Assembly: GCF_030518235.1 (NCBI RefSeq) | Contig: NZ_JAULSA010000008.1 | Span: 185,777 to 249,776 of the forward strand | Source: Saccharibacillus sp. CPCC 101409 | GTDB lineage: Bacteria; Bacillota; Bacilli; Paenibacillales; Paenibacillaceae | DNA: 64,000 nt | Direction: 5' to 3' | Part shown: piece after piece, positions 35,102 through 44,274 of the stretch | How the letters are laid out: every line of letters begins with the position of its first letter | How positions within the stretch are numbered: position 1 is the stretch's first letter | Notes under the pieces: generated by a model | Told to the model about the DNA's origin: nothing | The model's input: only the letters and a program-made list of their open reading frames with translations | Databases searched by the model: none | Program-made: the position numbers and the translations under genes

Positions 35102-36133
35102 ATGAACATCGGCAATACCCGCAAAAAAACGCTCCTGTTCCTGCTTTCCCTGCTCCTGATCCTGCCTGTCTTGACGTTTTCCCCGGCCCAAACCGCCGCC
35201 GCGCCTGCCGCCAAGACCAAACAGGTCGTCGGCGTCACCGTCGCGACGCTGTGGACATCGCCCGGTCTCGCGCGGGCGATCGACGCGCCTTCGCTGACGT
35301 CTCCGGCCGATATCAAAGCCTGGACGGCCGCGATGAATACCGCGGACAAGCGCAGATGGCTGACCGGCAAGACGGAGACGCAGGCGCTGTACGGCCGGGA
35401 AGTCAAAGTCCTCCAGACCAAAGGAACCTGGGTCAAAGTCGCCGTGCTCGACCAGGCGACGTCCAAGAGCAGCGACGGCTATCCCGGCTGGCTGCCGGCC
35501 GTGCAGCTCAAGACCGTGCCGGCCGCAGACTGGGAGCCTTCGGCCGGAAAGACCGCGACCGTCGGCGCGAAGACGGCGCAGCTGTACAGAGCGAACGGCC
35601 AGACCAAGCTGCTGGAGCTGAGCTTCGGCACGCGGCTTCCGGTCGTCTCGGAAAGCGGGAAATGGATCGAAGTGCGTACGCCGCAGTACGGCACGGCGAA
35701 GCTGCTTGCCGCAGACGTCGAGCTGACGGAGCCGGGCGCGAAGACGCAGCAGCCGACCGGCGAGCAGTTGGTCGAGACCGGCAAAGCGTTCCTCGGCCTG
35801 CCGTACCTGTGGGCTGGCGTATCCGCCTACGGCTTCGACTGCTCCGGGTTCACCGGCGCGCTGTACGGCTATTACGGCATTTCGCTGCCGCGCGACGCGT
35901 CCGAACAGTTCCGCGCGGGCACCGCGGTATCCAAAGCGAATATGCAGCCCGGCGACCTGATGTTCTTCGCGCACAATAACGGCAAAGGCGGCATCCACCA
36001 TGTGGCGATGTATATCGGCGGCGGCAAGATGATGCATTCGCCGAAAGCGGGCAGGACGGTGGAGATCATCCCGATCTCGACAGCGGGCTACGCCAACGAG
36101 TTCGCCGGCGCGCGCCGCTACCTGAACGACTAA
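35102..36133 (+). CDS. NlpC/P60 family peptidase with SH3 domains
   Basis: This 343-residue secreted peptidoglycan endopeptidase has a signal peptide at residues 8-33 (KTLLFLLSLLLILPVLTF then AxA-like cleavage). Two SH3-like segments follow (about 45-130 and 140-210). The C40 catalytic domain starts near 220 (GEQLVETGKAFLGLPYLWAG), with C247 in GFDCSGF and H300 in GIHHVAMYIG. It cuts D-gamma-glutamyl-diaminopimelate links in stem peptides. Its upstream space is only 54 bases and contains the MITE end, so its promoter may have been displaced or may be shared with the AT-rich pair. Confidence 0.92.
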   Translation: MNIGNTRKKTLLFLLSLLLILPVLTFSPAQTAAAPAAKTKQVVGVTVATLWTSPGLARAIDAPSLTSPADIKAWTAAMNTADKRRWLTGKTETQALYGREVKVLQTKGTWVKVAVLDQATSKSSDGYPGWLPAVQLKTVPAADWEPSAGKTATVGAKTAQLYRANGQTKLLELSFGTRLPVVSESGKWIEVRTPQYGTAKLLAADVELTEPGAKTQQPTGEQLVETGKAFLGLPYLWAGVSAYGFDCSGFTGALYGYYGISLPRDASEQFRAGTAVSKANMQPGDLMFFAHNNGKGGIHHVAMYIGGGKMMHSPKAGRTVEIIPISTAGYANEFAGARRYLND

Positions 36134-36262
36134 AGGATCGGCGGCAGGCAGGCTTCATTATTTTTTGCGCGGATAAGAAACCTTCTGCTCCGCACCCCGT
36201 AATAGAAGGCATACCGCAATCGTAAATCCTTCCATTCCAATATAGACGGGAGAGAAAAATCA

Positions 36263-36592
36263 ATGAAAATTTCGAAAATTCTGCTGTTGGTGTCCGGTGT
36301 GCTGGAACTGCTGCTTGCGATTCCCGTACTCGGCGGCTGGTTCGTTCTGGCGACGGGGTGGGGAGCGCTCGGCTTTATGTTCCTGCTCCATCTGGTCACG
36401 CTGATCTTCGCGGCACGCGAGCGCGTGCCGTTCTACGGCCCGATCGCAGGTCTGGTCACATCGGTTCTGGCCTGGATTCCTTTCCTCGGCTGGTTCCTGC
36501 ATCTGGCGAGCGGGATCGCGCTGATCGTCAACGCTTTTTACGACCAGAGCAGAAGCGCCGGCCGTACCGAGCAGCAGCGCCGCTTCTACTAA
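36263..36592 (+). CDS. Small membrane protein, unknown function
   Basis: This is a 109-residue protein with three or four hydrophobic helices (ILLLVSGVLELLLAIPVLGG, WGALGFMFLLHLVTLIF, GPIAGLVTSVLAWIPF, FLHLASGIALIVNAFY) and a short basic tail. GGGAGAGAAA precedes the ATG. It resembles uncharacterised four-helix Bacillales membrane proteins, but I cannot assign a family. A terminator follows at 36661. Confidence 0.75.
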   Translation: MKISKILLLVSGVLELLLAIPVLGGWFVLATGWGALGFMFLLHLVTLIFAARERVPFYGPIAGLVTSVLAWIPFLGWFLHLASGIALIVNAFYDQSRSAGRTEQQRRFY

Positions 36593-36660
36593 GCATTCGT
36601 TTCAGTGTTCGTCCGGATCGACTCTGTTTCGCGCGTTGGCGGCTCCTGCCGTATGCGGCC

Positions 36661-36690
36661 AAACGCCTCTTCCATCGGAAGAGGCGTTTT
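36661..36690 (+). terminator. Intrinsic terminator
   Basis: AAACGCCTCTTCC and GGAAGAGGCGTTT enclose a 3-base loop and are followed by TTTCTTGTTTTTT. Confidence 0.88.
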
Positions 36691-36878
36691 TCTTGTTTTT
36701 TCAAGTCGGGAAGATGATCGAAAACGTTGCTAAAAAGCCTTGCAGTATGAGAAAATTCACAGGGGTTAGTTAAAAAATATGGCAAACTGGAAGTATAAAG
36801 CTGAAAATTTGTACATCAAAATTTGCAACTATTTTTCCGGCCGCTTTCGAAGCGATCCCGCCCGAAAGGATGACTTCC

Positions 36879-39158
36879 ATGCCTCGTTTCTGGTTTCGAT
36901 ATACGTTAAAAAATACGCCGCTGCGGCTGATTCTGCTGCTGACCGCCGGCTTGTCCATCCTGGTTTTGCTGGTTGCGTTTTTTTCCTACAATCATTATCG
37001 CAAAGCGCTCGACCTGGAGATCAACACGCCGAATGTCGAGCTGCTTCAGATCAACGCCGACGTGACCAACCGGGAAGTGCGGGCCGCGGACAGCGGGGCG
37101 GTGGACGCTTCTTTTCATCCGTCGGTCGCCCGGCTGCTGAACGCTTCCGCGGAACGCCAGCCCGATCTGGCAAAAACGACGCTCGACTATCTGCAAACGC
37201 TGTCGCTGCAATCGGATATTCGCGCGATCGCGGTCGTCGACTTTCGTCACGGCTCGGTGCTGTCCAGCGATTACGGCTACCGGGCGGACTGGAACGAAGC
37301 GCCGGATCGCGGCTGGTCGACCTGGATCCGCGAAGCGGAAAGCAAACCTCTGCTGCTGAAACGGAGGACCGAAGAAGGCGGAGCCGCGAATACCGAACTG
37401 CTGTCCGTGGTTCGTCCGGTCTCGGAAAACGGGCGCACGATCGGCGCGGTGGTAGTCGACCTCGATTACGATCTGCTTTTCTCCAAAATGTACCTGCACC
37501 CGAACAGTTATCAATACGTGTACGACCTGGACGGCCATCGGATCTATCCCAAGCTGGAAAGCCCGGTGCCGGCAGGCGAAATGACGCAGGTCATCTCGCA
37601 GATCGACGTCCGGCCGTTCGATTACGTGCATGTGCTCGGACAGGATTATCTGGCGAACCAGGCGTTCTCCGACGCGACGGGCTGGCGCATGATCTCGCTC
37701 GTGCCGATGGACCAGCTGCTCAAAAACGCCCGGATCGCGCGCAACGCCATGCTGTCGCTGGCGCTTGTATCCGTGCTGGCCGGAGCGGCCGCGGTGTCTT
37801 TCTACAGCTTCGCCGCTTTCCGTCCGCTCAAGCGCATTCGGAATCTGGTTGCGTCGGCGGGCGGCGAAGCGGCGCCGAAAACGCTCGACGAACTGGAGCC
37901 GGTGATCGGCAAGCTGTTGGGCGATGTGTCGAACGGACGGCTGGCGGTTCGCGCGGGGCTGCCGGAGCTGCGTTCCAAATTTTTGCAGGACACGCTCGGC
38001 CGAAGAATCGGAGCGACGGAAATCCGGACGAAATGGGAAAGTTATTTTGAAGATTGGAAACCGGGCAGTTTGTACATCGCGGTGTTCTCGATCGACCGTT
38101 ACAAGGAATGGGCCGACCGCTACGAGGAAGAAGACCGGCGGCTGCTGCATTATGCCATGGAGAATATCGCGCTGGAACGGCTCGGAAACGGATGGAAAAC
38201 AGCCGGCGCCCGCGAGGAGCGGGACAGCCTGATTCTGCTGCTTCAACCGGAGCAGCCGGAAGCGTCGGCCGCCGAGAGCGCGGCGGAAATCGTCCGCACG
38301 CTGAAAGAATTTCTCGGCGTGTCGGTCTCGGCCGGTTGGTCCGGTCCGGCCGCAGGCCCCGGCAGCCTGCCGCTCGTCTACGAGCAGGCCGTCGGCGCGC
38401 TGAACGAGCGGCTGTACGCAGGCTGCGGCCGCATCCACGCTTACGAATACGCGGAGCGGCGGACCCTGCCGACCGAAGAATGGGCGAACACCTTTATGGA
38501 AGCGCTGGAAGCCGGAGAAGAGCAGCGGTCGGTCGGCCTGGTTCGCGGCTGGCTGGAAAGTTTGAAGCGCGATCCCGCCCGGCCGGAGGACGTGTACGAC
38601 GCAGCGGATCGGCTGCTGCGGCGAATGATCCGCTTCTGCGCCGAACGCGGCTGGCCGTTGGAGAGAGAATTGGGCGATTATACGCGCCGTCAGGCGCAGA
38701 CGCTGGACCTGAACGAGCTGGGCAATCTGCTGGAACGTCAGGCGCTGAGAATCTCGGAAGCTGCCGCCGAGCGAAGATCGTCGAGAGAGCGGCGTTTGAC
38801 CGACGAGATGAAAACTTATATGCGGGACAATCTGCCCTGCAATATCGGGGTGCAGGATGTGGCGGAGCATGTGGGCATGGGCGTGTCTTCCGTCAGTTCG
38901 ATGTTCAAGGAAGAAACGGGCGCGACCGTCTACGAGTATCTGACGCAGATCCGGATGGACGCGGCATGCGAGCTGCTGGCAAACGGCGGCCTCAAGATCG
39001 TCGAAATCGCGCAGCGGGTCGGGTACCAGAACGAGAACAGTTTTATCCGCGCTTTTCGCAAGCTGAAAGACGTGACGCCGGGCAAGTACAGGGAGACGCA
39101 CAAAGCGATGCGCAGATCCTCCGGCGAATATGCAGATCCTGCAAAGGCCGAGGAATAG
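36879..39158 (+). CDS. Membrane Cache-domain AraC family regulator
   Basis: This 759-residue regulator has a membrane helix at about 16-36, an extracellular Cache-like sensor of about 250 residues (IRAIAVVDFRHGSVLSSDYG, then SVVRPVSENGRTIGAVVVDL), and a second helix near 285-305 (SLALVSVLAGAAAVSFYSF). A GGDEF-like or linker region comes next (SLYIAVFSIDRYKEW). The C-terminal AraC domain (about 650-745) has two helix-turn-helix units (GVQDVAEHVGMGVSSVSSMF and KIVEIAQRVGYQNENSFIRA). Such proteins control polysaccharide uptake in Paenibacillaceae. The start at 36879 has AAAGG at the right distance; 36870 does not. The TctC-like and KdgT genes downstream are probable targets. Confidence 0.88.
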   Translation: MPRFWFRYTLKNTPLRLILLLTAGLSILVLLVAFFSYNHYRKALDLEINTPNVELLQINADVTNREVRAADSGAVDASFHPSVARLLNASAERQPDLAKTTLDYLQTLSLQSDIRAIAVVDFRHGSVLSSDYGYRADWNEAPDRGWSTWIREAESKPLLLKRRTEEGGAANTELLSVVRPVSENGRTIGAVVVDLDYDLLFSKMYLHPNSYQYVYDLDGHRIYPKLESPVPAGEMTQVISQIDVRPFDYVHVLGQDYLANQAFSDATGWRMISLVPMDQLLKNARIARNAMLSLALVSVLAGAAAVSFYSFAAFRPLKRIRNLVASAGGEAAPKTLDELEPVIGKLLGDVSNGRLAVRAGLPELRSKFLQDTLGRRIGATEIRTKWESYFEDWKPGSLYIAVFSIDRYKEWADRYEEEDRRLLHYAMENIALERLGNGWKTAGAREERDSLILLLQPEQPEASAAESAAEIVRTLKEFLGVSVSAGWSGPAAGPGSLPLVYEQAVGALNERLYAGCGRIHAYEYAERRTLPTEEWANTFMEALEAGEEQRSVGLVRGWLESLKRDPARPEDVYDAADRLLRRMIRFCAERGWPLERELGDYTRRQAQTLDLNELGNLLERQALRISEAAAERRSSRERRLTDEMKTYMRDNLPCNIGVQDVAEHVGMGVSSVSSMFKEETGATVYEYLTQIRMDAACELLANGGLKIVEIAQRVGYQNENSFIRAFRKLKDVTPGKYRETHKAMRRSSGEYADPAKAEE

Positions 39159-39319
39159 CGTTTTTGCGGGCCCGATGGAAGAATGAACGATTGTCGCGGA
39201 ACGCCGCCGGGGCCTACACTTTGGTCAGCGGCACACACCGGAGTTCCCCGAGCCGAGCGTTCGATCTTCCCGAGAATCCTTCTTGTGAAAAAAGTCGCAA
39301 GGAAACGGAGAGTGCGAAG

Positions 39320-40336
39320 ATGAACCGATTCACAGGGAAACGAACGGGATACGCCGCAGCCGCGGCCGTTCTGGCGCTGGCGCTGATCGCGGGATTATGG
39401 ACCGCGTTTCGGCCGGGCGAACCGGATAAGCGGGCGGCGGAAGGATTTCCGCAAAAGCCGATCACGCTGATCGTGCCGTATTCGGCCGGCGGCGGGACCG
39501 ACACGATGGCCCGGGCGCTCGCCAGATCGGCGGAGCGCGAACTCGGGCAGCCGGTTACGGTCGTCAACCGGACCGGCGGAGGCGGAGCGGTCGGCTTGAT
39601 GGAAGGAGCCGAAGCGCGGCCCGACGGTTACACCGTTACCTTTATGGTATCGGAGCTTACCATTCTGCCGCATCTGGGGCTGCTGCCGATCACGTACCGG
39701 GATTTCAAGCCGATCGCGCAGACCAGCTTCGATCCTTCGGCCATCACGGTCCGGGCCGATGCCAAGTGGCAAACGGCCGCCGAATTTCTGGCCGATGCCA
39801 AAAGCCATCCGGGCGAGATCAAGATGGGCAATGCCGGCACCGGCAGTATCTGGCATCTGGCGGCGGTGACGCTGGAGCGGGGAACGGGCGCGCAGTTCCG
39901 CCATATTCCCTACGAAGGAGCGGGCCCGGCCGTATCGGCGCTGCTCAGCGGATTCGTCGACGCCGTGCCGGTCAGTCCGGCGGAGGTCAAGACGTATGTG
40001 GAGGAAGGCCAACTGCGGACGCTGGTCGTCAACGCCGACGAACGTTCGAAAGCGCTTCCCGACGTGCCGACGCTGGAGGAAGCGACCGGCATGAGGACGG
40101 ATTTTGCCGGAACGTTCCGGGGACTGGCCGTGCCGTCCGGCACGCCGGACCCGGTAGCCGCCGTTCTTGAGCACGCTTTCATCGAAGCGGCGCAGAGCGG
40201 CGGATTCCGGAGCGAGATGGAAGCAAGCGGGCTCGGACTCCGGGTCCGCAGCGGAAAAGAGTTCGAAAAGCAGCTGCAAGAAAGTCACGACCGATTTGCC
40301 GAGATGATTCCGGAGCTTGGGCTCAGCCGGAATTAA
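39320..40336 (+). CDS. TctC/Bug-family substrate-binding protein
   Basis: This 338-residue exported protein has a membrane-type signal segment (residues 10-30, [21 protein letters not shown], without a lipobox cysteine). The tripartite tricarboxylate transporter receptor domain follows: [20 protein letters not shown], then [12 protein letters not shown], and [16 protein letters not shown] with [10 protein letters not shown]. These are the usual ligand-contact loops of Bug proteins, which bind carboxylates. No TctA or TctB gene is present; a KdgT permease gene comes 41 bases later. The binding protein may therefore supply a sugar acid to KdgT, or serve as a sensor partner of the Cache regulator. 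Both ideas are inference. Confidence 0.88.
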   Translation: MNRFTGKRTGYAAAAAVLALALIAGLWTAFRPGEPDKRAAEGFPQKPITLIVPYSAGGGTDTMARALARSAERELGQPVTVVNRTGGGGAVGLMEGAEARPDGYTVTFMVSELTILPHLGLLPITYRDFKPIAQTSFDPSAITVRADAKWQTAAEFLADAKSHPGEIKMGNAGTGSIWHLAAVTLERGTGAQFRHIPYEGAGPAVSALLSGFVDAVPVSPAEVKTYVEEGQLRTLVVNADERSKALPDVPTLEEATGMRTDFAGTFRGLAVPSGTPDPVAAVLEHAFIEAAQSGGFRSEMEASGLGLRVRSGKEFEKQLQESHDRFAEMIPELGLSRN

Positions 40337-40377
40337 CGGCGAAACGGAACATCCGAAATCGAGGAAGGTGCACAAAG

Positions 40378-41391
40378 ATGAAAATCAAACAAACGATCGA
40401 CAAAATTCCCGGCGGCATGATGCTGATTCCGCTGTTTCTGGGGGCGCTGATCCATACTCTTTGGGGAGGAGCGGGCGCATATTTCGGCTCATTCACCAAC
40501 GGTCTGATGACCGGAACCGTGCCGATTCTCGGCGTCTGGTTCTTCTGTATGGGCGCTTCGATCGACGTCCGGGCAACCGGCACGGTTCTGCGCAAGTCCG
40601 GCACGCTCGTACTGACCAAGATCGCCGTCGCCTGGGTAGTCGCGCTGATCGCGATGCAGTTCCTGCCGGTCGGCGGGATCGAAAAAGGCTTCTTTGCCGG
40701 TCTGTCCCTGCTCGCGCTGATCTCCGCGATGGATATGACCAACGGCGGCCTGTACGCGTCGATTATGCAGCAGTACGGTTCCAAAGAAGAAGCGGGCGCA
40801 TTCGTGCTCATGTCGCTGGAATCCGGACCGCTGGTCACGATGCTTATCCTGGGCAGTACCGGTCTGGCGGTGTTCGAACCGCATGCGTTCGTCGGCGCCG
40901 TGCTTCCTTTCCTCGTCGGCTTCGCGCTCGGCAACCTGGATCACGATCTGCGCGGCTATTTCGGTAAAGCCACGCAGACGCTCATTCCGTTCTTCGGCTT
41001 TGCGCTCGGCAGCTCGATCGATCTGACCGTGATCTGGAAAACGGGCCTGCTCGGCATTCTGCTCGGCCTGTTCGTCATCGTCGTAACCGGCATTCCGCTG
41101 ATGCTGGCCGACCGCTTTATCGGCGGAGGACGCGGCACCGCCGGCCTGGCCGCTTCCAGCACCGCCGGAGCCGCCGTCGCCAACCCGATGATCGTCGCCA
41201 CGATGAAGCCGGAATTCATGCCGGCCGCCGAAGCGGCCACCGCGCTGGTCGCCGCTTCGATTATCGTCACCTCGATTCTCGTGCCGATCCTGACCGCCTA
41301 CTGGGCGGGCTACGTCGCCAAGAAGAAAGGCGCCTCGCCGGGAGAAACGCCGTCCGGCCAGGTTCCGGGCATGGTCGACAAGCCGGCCTGA
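40378..41391 (+). CDS. kdgT: 2-keto-3-deoxygluconate permease
   Basis: This 337-residue protein has about ten membrane helices and belongs to the KdgT family of proton symporters for 2-keto-3-deoxygluconate, a product of pectin or uronate breakdown. Typical phrases are [50 protein letters not shown] and [23 protein letters not shown] precedes the ATG. It follows the TctC-like gene in the same operon. No uronate catabolic enzymes are in the window. A bidirectional terminator follows. Confidence 0.93.
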   Translation: MKIKQTIDKIPGGMMLIPLFLGALIHTLWGGAGAYFGSFTNGLMTGTVPILGVWFFCMGASIDVRATGTVLRKSGTLVLTKIAVAWVVALIAMQFLPVGGIEKGFFAGLSLLALISAMDMTNGGLYASIMQQYGSKEEAGAFVLMSLESGPLVTMLILGSTGLAVFEPHAFVGAVLPFLVGFALGNLDHDLRGYFGKATQTLIPFFGFALGSSIDLTVIWKTGLLGILLGLFVIVVTGIPLMLADRFIGGGRGTAGLAASSTAGAAVANPMIVATMKPEFMPAAEAATALVAASIIVTSILVPILTAYWAGYVAKKKGASPGETPSGQVPGMVDKPA

Positions 41392-41463
41392 TCGGCCCGC
41401 GGCCGCACAGTTCCTCTGGCTCGTCGGGCTGTGCGCGGACGCAGCCTGACAAGACGCACAAAC

Positions 41464-41489
41464 AAGCCCCTCCCGAATCGGGAGGGGCT
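41464..41489. terminator. Bidirectional terminator after kdgT
   Basis: AGCCCCTCCCG and CGGGAGGGGCT form an 11-bp stem with loop AAT between two convergent operons. Confidence 0.8.
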
Positions 41490-41575
41490 GTTCTCGTTTA
41501 CCGGTTTTGCGCCAGTAGGCATATCAGTCACTTTTCTCGATCAAAAGCAGGATTTCGCTTAGTCGAGACAAGCTT

Positions 41576-41869
41576 TTAAGACAGCGGTTCGCCTTCAAAC
41601 GCTTTGATCTCCGGCGCGGCGGTCAGGTACTGTCCGGCTTTGGCGACGAAGGAAGTGAAGTGTTCGCTCTGGTTGTGGATGCCGGTCGCTTCGCGGTCGC
41701 GCCACAGCTCGACCATCGTGTAGACGTGCTCGCGGTCGACGGACTTGTGCAGGCTGTACGAGATATTGCCTTCTTCCGCCTGCGAGGCGGCGATCAGCGG
41801 TTTCAGATCGTTGACGAAAGCTTCTTCTTTGGTCGGATCGACCTGGAATTCGGCGTGTACGATAATCAA
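41576..41869 (-). CDS. Antibiotic biosynthesis monooxygenase-like (quinol monooxygenase) protein
   Basis: This 97-residue protein has the ABM dimeric ferredoxin-like fold: MIIVHAEFQVDPTKEEAFVN at the start, then EEGNISYSLHKSVDREHVYTMVELW in two strands, and HFTSFVAKAGQYL at the end. Close relatives such as YgiN oxidise quinols or protect against electrophiles. It is the last gene of a MarR-nitroreductase-ABM operon, 19 bases after the nitroreductase gene. The family assignment is firm; the substrate is unknown. Confidence 0.87.
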   Translation of the reverse strand: MIIVHAEFQVDPTKEEAFVNDLKPLIAASQAEEGNISYSLHKSVDREHVYTMVELWRDREATGIHNQSEHFTSFVAKAGQYLTAAPEIKAFEGEPLS

Positions 41870-41888
41870 TGGAATCTCTCCTTTTTAT

Positions 41889-42527
41889 TTATCTCCACTC
41901 GGTCGTGCGTTCCACGTTCAGGCGGGCCGAAGAGTGGCCGGCTTTCTCCGCTTTGCCGATCGAGATCAGCATGACCGGAACGTTGCGCTCCGGATCGAGT
42001 CCGAACGCTTCGGCGATCCGGTCTTTCTCGTAACCGCCGATCGGGTTGGTGTCGTAACCGTGCGCGCGGGCGACCAGCATGAACTGCATGGAGACCAGTC
42101 CGGCGTCGATCAGCACGGAATCGCGCTTCGTGTCGACCGGCATCGCGTCGAACAGCGGCAGGTAAGCGGCGAGCTGCTGTTCTTTGACGTCGCGCGGCAT
42201 ATAGCCGAGTTCGACGGCTTTGTCGAAGATTTCATGCGCGTAATCGGTGAATCTCAGATCGCCGAATACCGCCACGACAGCGGAGGAAGTCTGAACCTGG
42301 TTGCCGTTGAACTTGGCGAGCGGCAGCAGTTTCGCTTTGGCTTCCGGACTTTCGATCACGACGAAGCGCCACGGCTGCATATTGACCGACGAAGGCGCCA
42401 GAGTCGCTTCTTCGAGCATCTCGGTCATTTCTTCGCGGCTGATCTTGACGGACGAATCGTAATAGCGCACCGAACGGCGGCTTTTGATGACTTCCATGAA
42501 ATCCTGTACTTTTTGAACGTTGCTCAT
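41889..42527 (-). CDS. Nitroreductase family protein
   Basis: This 212-residue FMN enzyme shows the nitroreductase start (FMEVIKSRRSVRYYD), the FMN-binding core (LAPSSVNMQPWRFVVIES) and the C-terminal stretch LMLVARAHGYDTNPIGGYE. Such enzymes reduce nitro compounds or quinones with NAD(P)H. It is directly behind the MarR gene on the minus strand and before an ABM-type protein, a combination common in quinone/electrophile stress operons (for example MhqR- or YodB-like systems). AAGGAGTTC precedes its ATG. Confidence 0.9.
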   Translation of the reverse strand: MSNVQKVQDFMEVIKSRRSVRYYDSSVKISREEMTEMLEEATLAPSSVNMQPWRFVVIESPEAKAKLLPLAKFNGNQVQTSSAVVAVFGDLRFTDYAHEIFDKAVELGYMPRDVKEQQLAAYLPLFDAMPVDTKRDSVLIDAGLVSMQFMLVARAHGYDTNPIGGYEKDRIAEAFGLDPERNVPVMLISIGKAEKAGHSSARLNVERTTEWR

Positions 42528-42578
42528 GATATGAACTCCTTCTCGATTCGAATGTATGGTTGTAAAAGGTCGAACGTA

Positions 42579-43007
42579 TTAAAGAGACTCGGCGTTGCTT
42601 TGCAGCCGCTCCAGCATGTCGGCGAGCTGTTTGCGTTCTTCCGGGCCGAAACCGTCCAGAAGCTGCTCGACCAGACGGGACTTCTCCTGGATATAGCCGT
42701 CGATATGCTCGCGGCCCTGCTGCGTCAGGCGTACCAGCGTAACCCGATTGTCTTCGGGACTGCTGCGCCGGCTGACGAATCCGCGGCTCTCAAGCTGCTT
42801 GAGATGCCGGGTTACGGCCGCGCCGTCGATACCGAGCAGCTTCTGGAGCGACGTCTGGCCGATCTCTTCGGCGGCGAACAGTTCCTGCATCAGGCGGAAG
42901 CGCGAAGCGCTGATTCCCGCGCAGCCGCTAAAAGCGGACCCGAGCCGATTGTTCAGCAGTTGAAGGCGTTCAAGGACACAATAGTCTTCCCGATTGGATT
43001 CAATCAT
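42579..43007 (-). CDS. MarR family transcriptional regulator
   Basis: This 142-residue winged-helix protein has the MarR DNA-binding core (QTSLQKLLGIDGAAVTRHLK, wing RRSSPEDNRVTLVRLT). The N-terminal part carries C16 (EDYCVLERL) and C40 (SGCAGISASR), which might sense electrophiles. It heads the operon with nitroreductase and ABM genes. Three tandem 15-bp operator repeats lie right behind the -10 box of its promoter, indicating autorepression. AAAGGAG precedes the ATG. Confidence 0.9.
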   Translation of the reverse strand: MIESNREDYCVLERLQLLNNRLGSAFSGCAGISASRFRLMQELFAAEEIGQTSLQKLLGIDGAAVTRHLKQLESRGFVSRRSSPEDNRVTLVRLTQQGREHIDGYIQEKSRLVEQLLDGFGPEERKQLADMLERLQSNAESL

Positions 43008-43035
43008 CCGTACAGCTCCTTTCCGCTCTATATCG

Positions 43036-43108
43036 TTGATCCCTCAATCATTGACCCGTCAATCATTGACCCCTCAACGAATATAAACTACTTTTTTCTA
43101 AAAAACAA
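43036..43108 (-). promoter_or_regulatory. MarR promoter with three tandem operator repeats
   Basis: On the minus strand, TTGTTT (complement of 43103-43108) and TATATT (complement of 43080-43085) are 17 bases apart. Immediately downstream are three 15-bp repeats at 43036-43050, 43051-43065 and 43066-43077. Each contains the inverted repeat TTGA-N4-TCAA (TTGATCCCTCAA, TTGACCCGTCAA, TTGACCCCTCAA). This is the probable MarR binding array. Confidence 0.75.
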
Positions 43109-43263
43109 GTATCTATCGAAAATTAAGCGAGAAAATTTGAAACGCAGATATTAAAAATGCGTATATCCGCTTATAATCAGGGCAAACGGCAAACGAAATC
43201 ATCCGCTCCCAGACCCGCACACCGTTGAATCCGCAAACCCCCAAATCGAGAGGAGAAATTCAC

Positions 43264-43605
43264 ATGCAAGATCCAAACCGGAATCCGGGTTACCCGCAGG
43301 GCGATCCGCAGGACGTCGAAGCGAACAAAACGATCGCCGCGCTGTCTTACATTTTGTTCTTCCTGCCGCTGCTGGCCGCGCGCGATTCGCGCTTTGCCAT
43401 GTACCATGCCAACCAGGGCCTGCTGCTTCTGCTGGTGCTCGTTGCCGGCAACTTCGTGCTCAGCCTGATTCCGTTCATCGGCTGGATTCTGCTTCCGCTG
43501 TTTAACCTGGCCGGCTTCGTTTATGTGATCCTGGGCGTGCTCAACGCGGCCGGAGGACGGGTTCAGCCGCTGCCGCTGATGCCGAATATCGAAATTCTGA
43601 AGTAA
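43264..43605 (+). CDS. DUF4870-like membrane protein
   Basis: This 113-residue protein has a polar Asn/Pro/Gly-rich N-terminus, then AALSYILFFLPLLAARDSRFAM, the motif Y-H-A-N-Q-G, and two further hydrophobic helices (LLLLVLVAGNFVLSLIPFIG and LPLFNLAGFVYVILGVLNA). This is the pattern of DUF4870/YtpI-like small membrane proteins of unknown function, where the histidine motif lies next to the second helix. AGAGGAGAAA precedes the ATG at 43264. Confidence 0.82.
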   Translation: MQDPNRNPGYPQGDPQDVEANKTIAALSYILFFLPLLAARDSRFAMYHANQGLLLLLVLVAGNFVLSLIPFIGWILLPLFNLAGFVYVILGVLNAAGGRVQPLPLMPNIEILK

Positions 43606-43696
43606 GCCCGGAATAAAGCGCCGGGATCGGGTATAGTAAAAAGAAAACCCGGACGCGCGGCGCAACGATCCGCGGGCGTCGGCAGGAGGAGTCAAC

Positions 43697-43951
43697 GTGA
43701 GCGAAGAACAGGGCGCGGAAACGACCGCGAAGCAGGTAGCGGAGTGGATGGTCCAGGAGATCCGGTTCCGCGGCATTTTGAGACAGGAAGAAGCGATCGA
43801 CTATGTGCGAACCCACTTCGGCGAACAATTCGTATTCGTCAACGAGAACGGCAACGCTTCGCTGGAAAAAGAAGTGAAGAAAGAGTTCCGCAAACTGCAC
43901 CGCGGACGGATTGCCTGGGATCGGGACGGGTTTATGTGGGGATGGACGTGA
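43697..43951 (+). CDS. Small conserved hypothetical protein (DUF6953-like)
   Basis: This 84-residue soluble protein starts with GTG after AGGAGGAG. The sequence AEWMVQEIRFRGILRQEEAIDYVRTHFG, followed by FVFVNENGNASLEKEV and FRKLHRG-IAWDR, looks like a family of small bacterial proteins with a helix-strand core that I tentatively match to DUF6953. The function is unknown. A terminator follows 8 bases after the stop. Confidence 0.7.
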   Translation: MSEEQGAETTAKQVAEWMVQEIRFRGILRQEEAIDYVRTHFGEQFVFVNENGNASLEKEVKKEFRKLHRGRIAWDRDGFMWGWT

Positions 43952-43958
43952 AACGAAG

Positions 43959-43986
43959 AAGCCGCCGGATGGTTCCGGCGGCTTTT
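43959..43986 (+). terminator. Terminator, left of structured element
   Basis: AAGCCGCCGGA and TCCGGCGGCTT enclose TGGT and are followed by TTTT. Confidence 0.85.
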
Positions 43987-44024
43987 GGTTGTTCGGGAAT
44001 TTCGGGATAAAAGGCAAGGGCGCC

Positions 44025-44134
44025 GGGAGTTTTCGTTTCGGTCGCGTGTTGAAACCAGGAAGTTTGATTAGATTTCAGTGGAATCTTCCCGGTTTCAAAG
44101 GCGAACGCCAGGTCTCCTACACGAAATCTCCCTC
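44025..44134 (+). ncRNA. Nested-hairpin repeat element, copy 1
   Basis: An outer stem (GGGAGTTTTCG with CGAAATCTCCC) encloses an inner stem (TTGAAACCAGGAAG at 44049 with CTTCCCGGTTTCAA at 44085) and the conserved stretches CGGTCGCGTG and AAAGGCGAACGC. A second copy in inverted orientation is at 46008-46119. Sequence changes in the stems are mostly compensated. It lies between two intrinsic terminators. The type is uncertain: a structured RNA or a BOX/MITE-like repeat. Confidence 0.55.
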
Positions 44135-44174
44135 TGCCCAAGCAACTTTTTCCAAGCTGAAATTCGATAACAAC

Positions 44175-44208
44175 AAAGCCGCCGGAAACGGGCGGCTTTT
44201 CTTTTTTT
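44175..44208 (+). terminator. Terminator, right of structured element
   Basis: AAAGCCGCC and GGCGGCTTT with loop GGAAACG, followed by TCTTTTTTT. Confidence 0.85.
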
Positions 44209-44274
44209 AGAGAAAGAAGAAGGGCGGGGAGCGCAAGAGAAACCAAAAATATCGGTTAGAGGAGAAAATCCGGG

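Noticed and set aside
36906..39101. 731-codon minus-strand frame
   Set aside because: It is antisense to the Cache-AraC regulator, without ribosome site or recognisable motifs.
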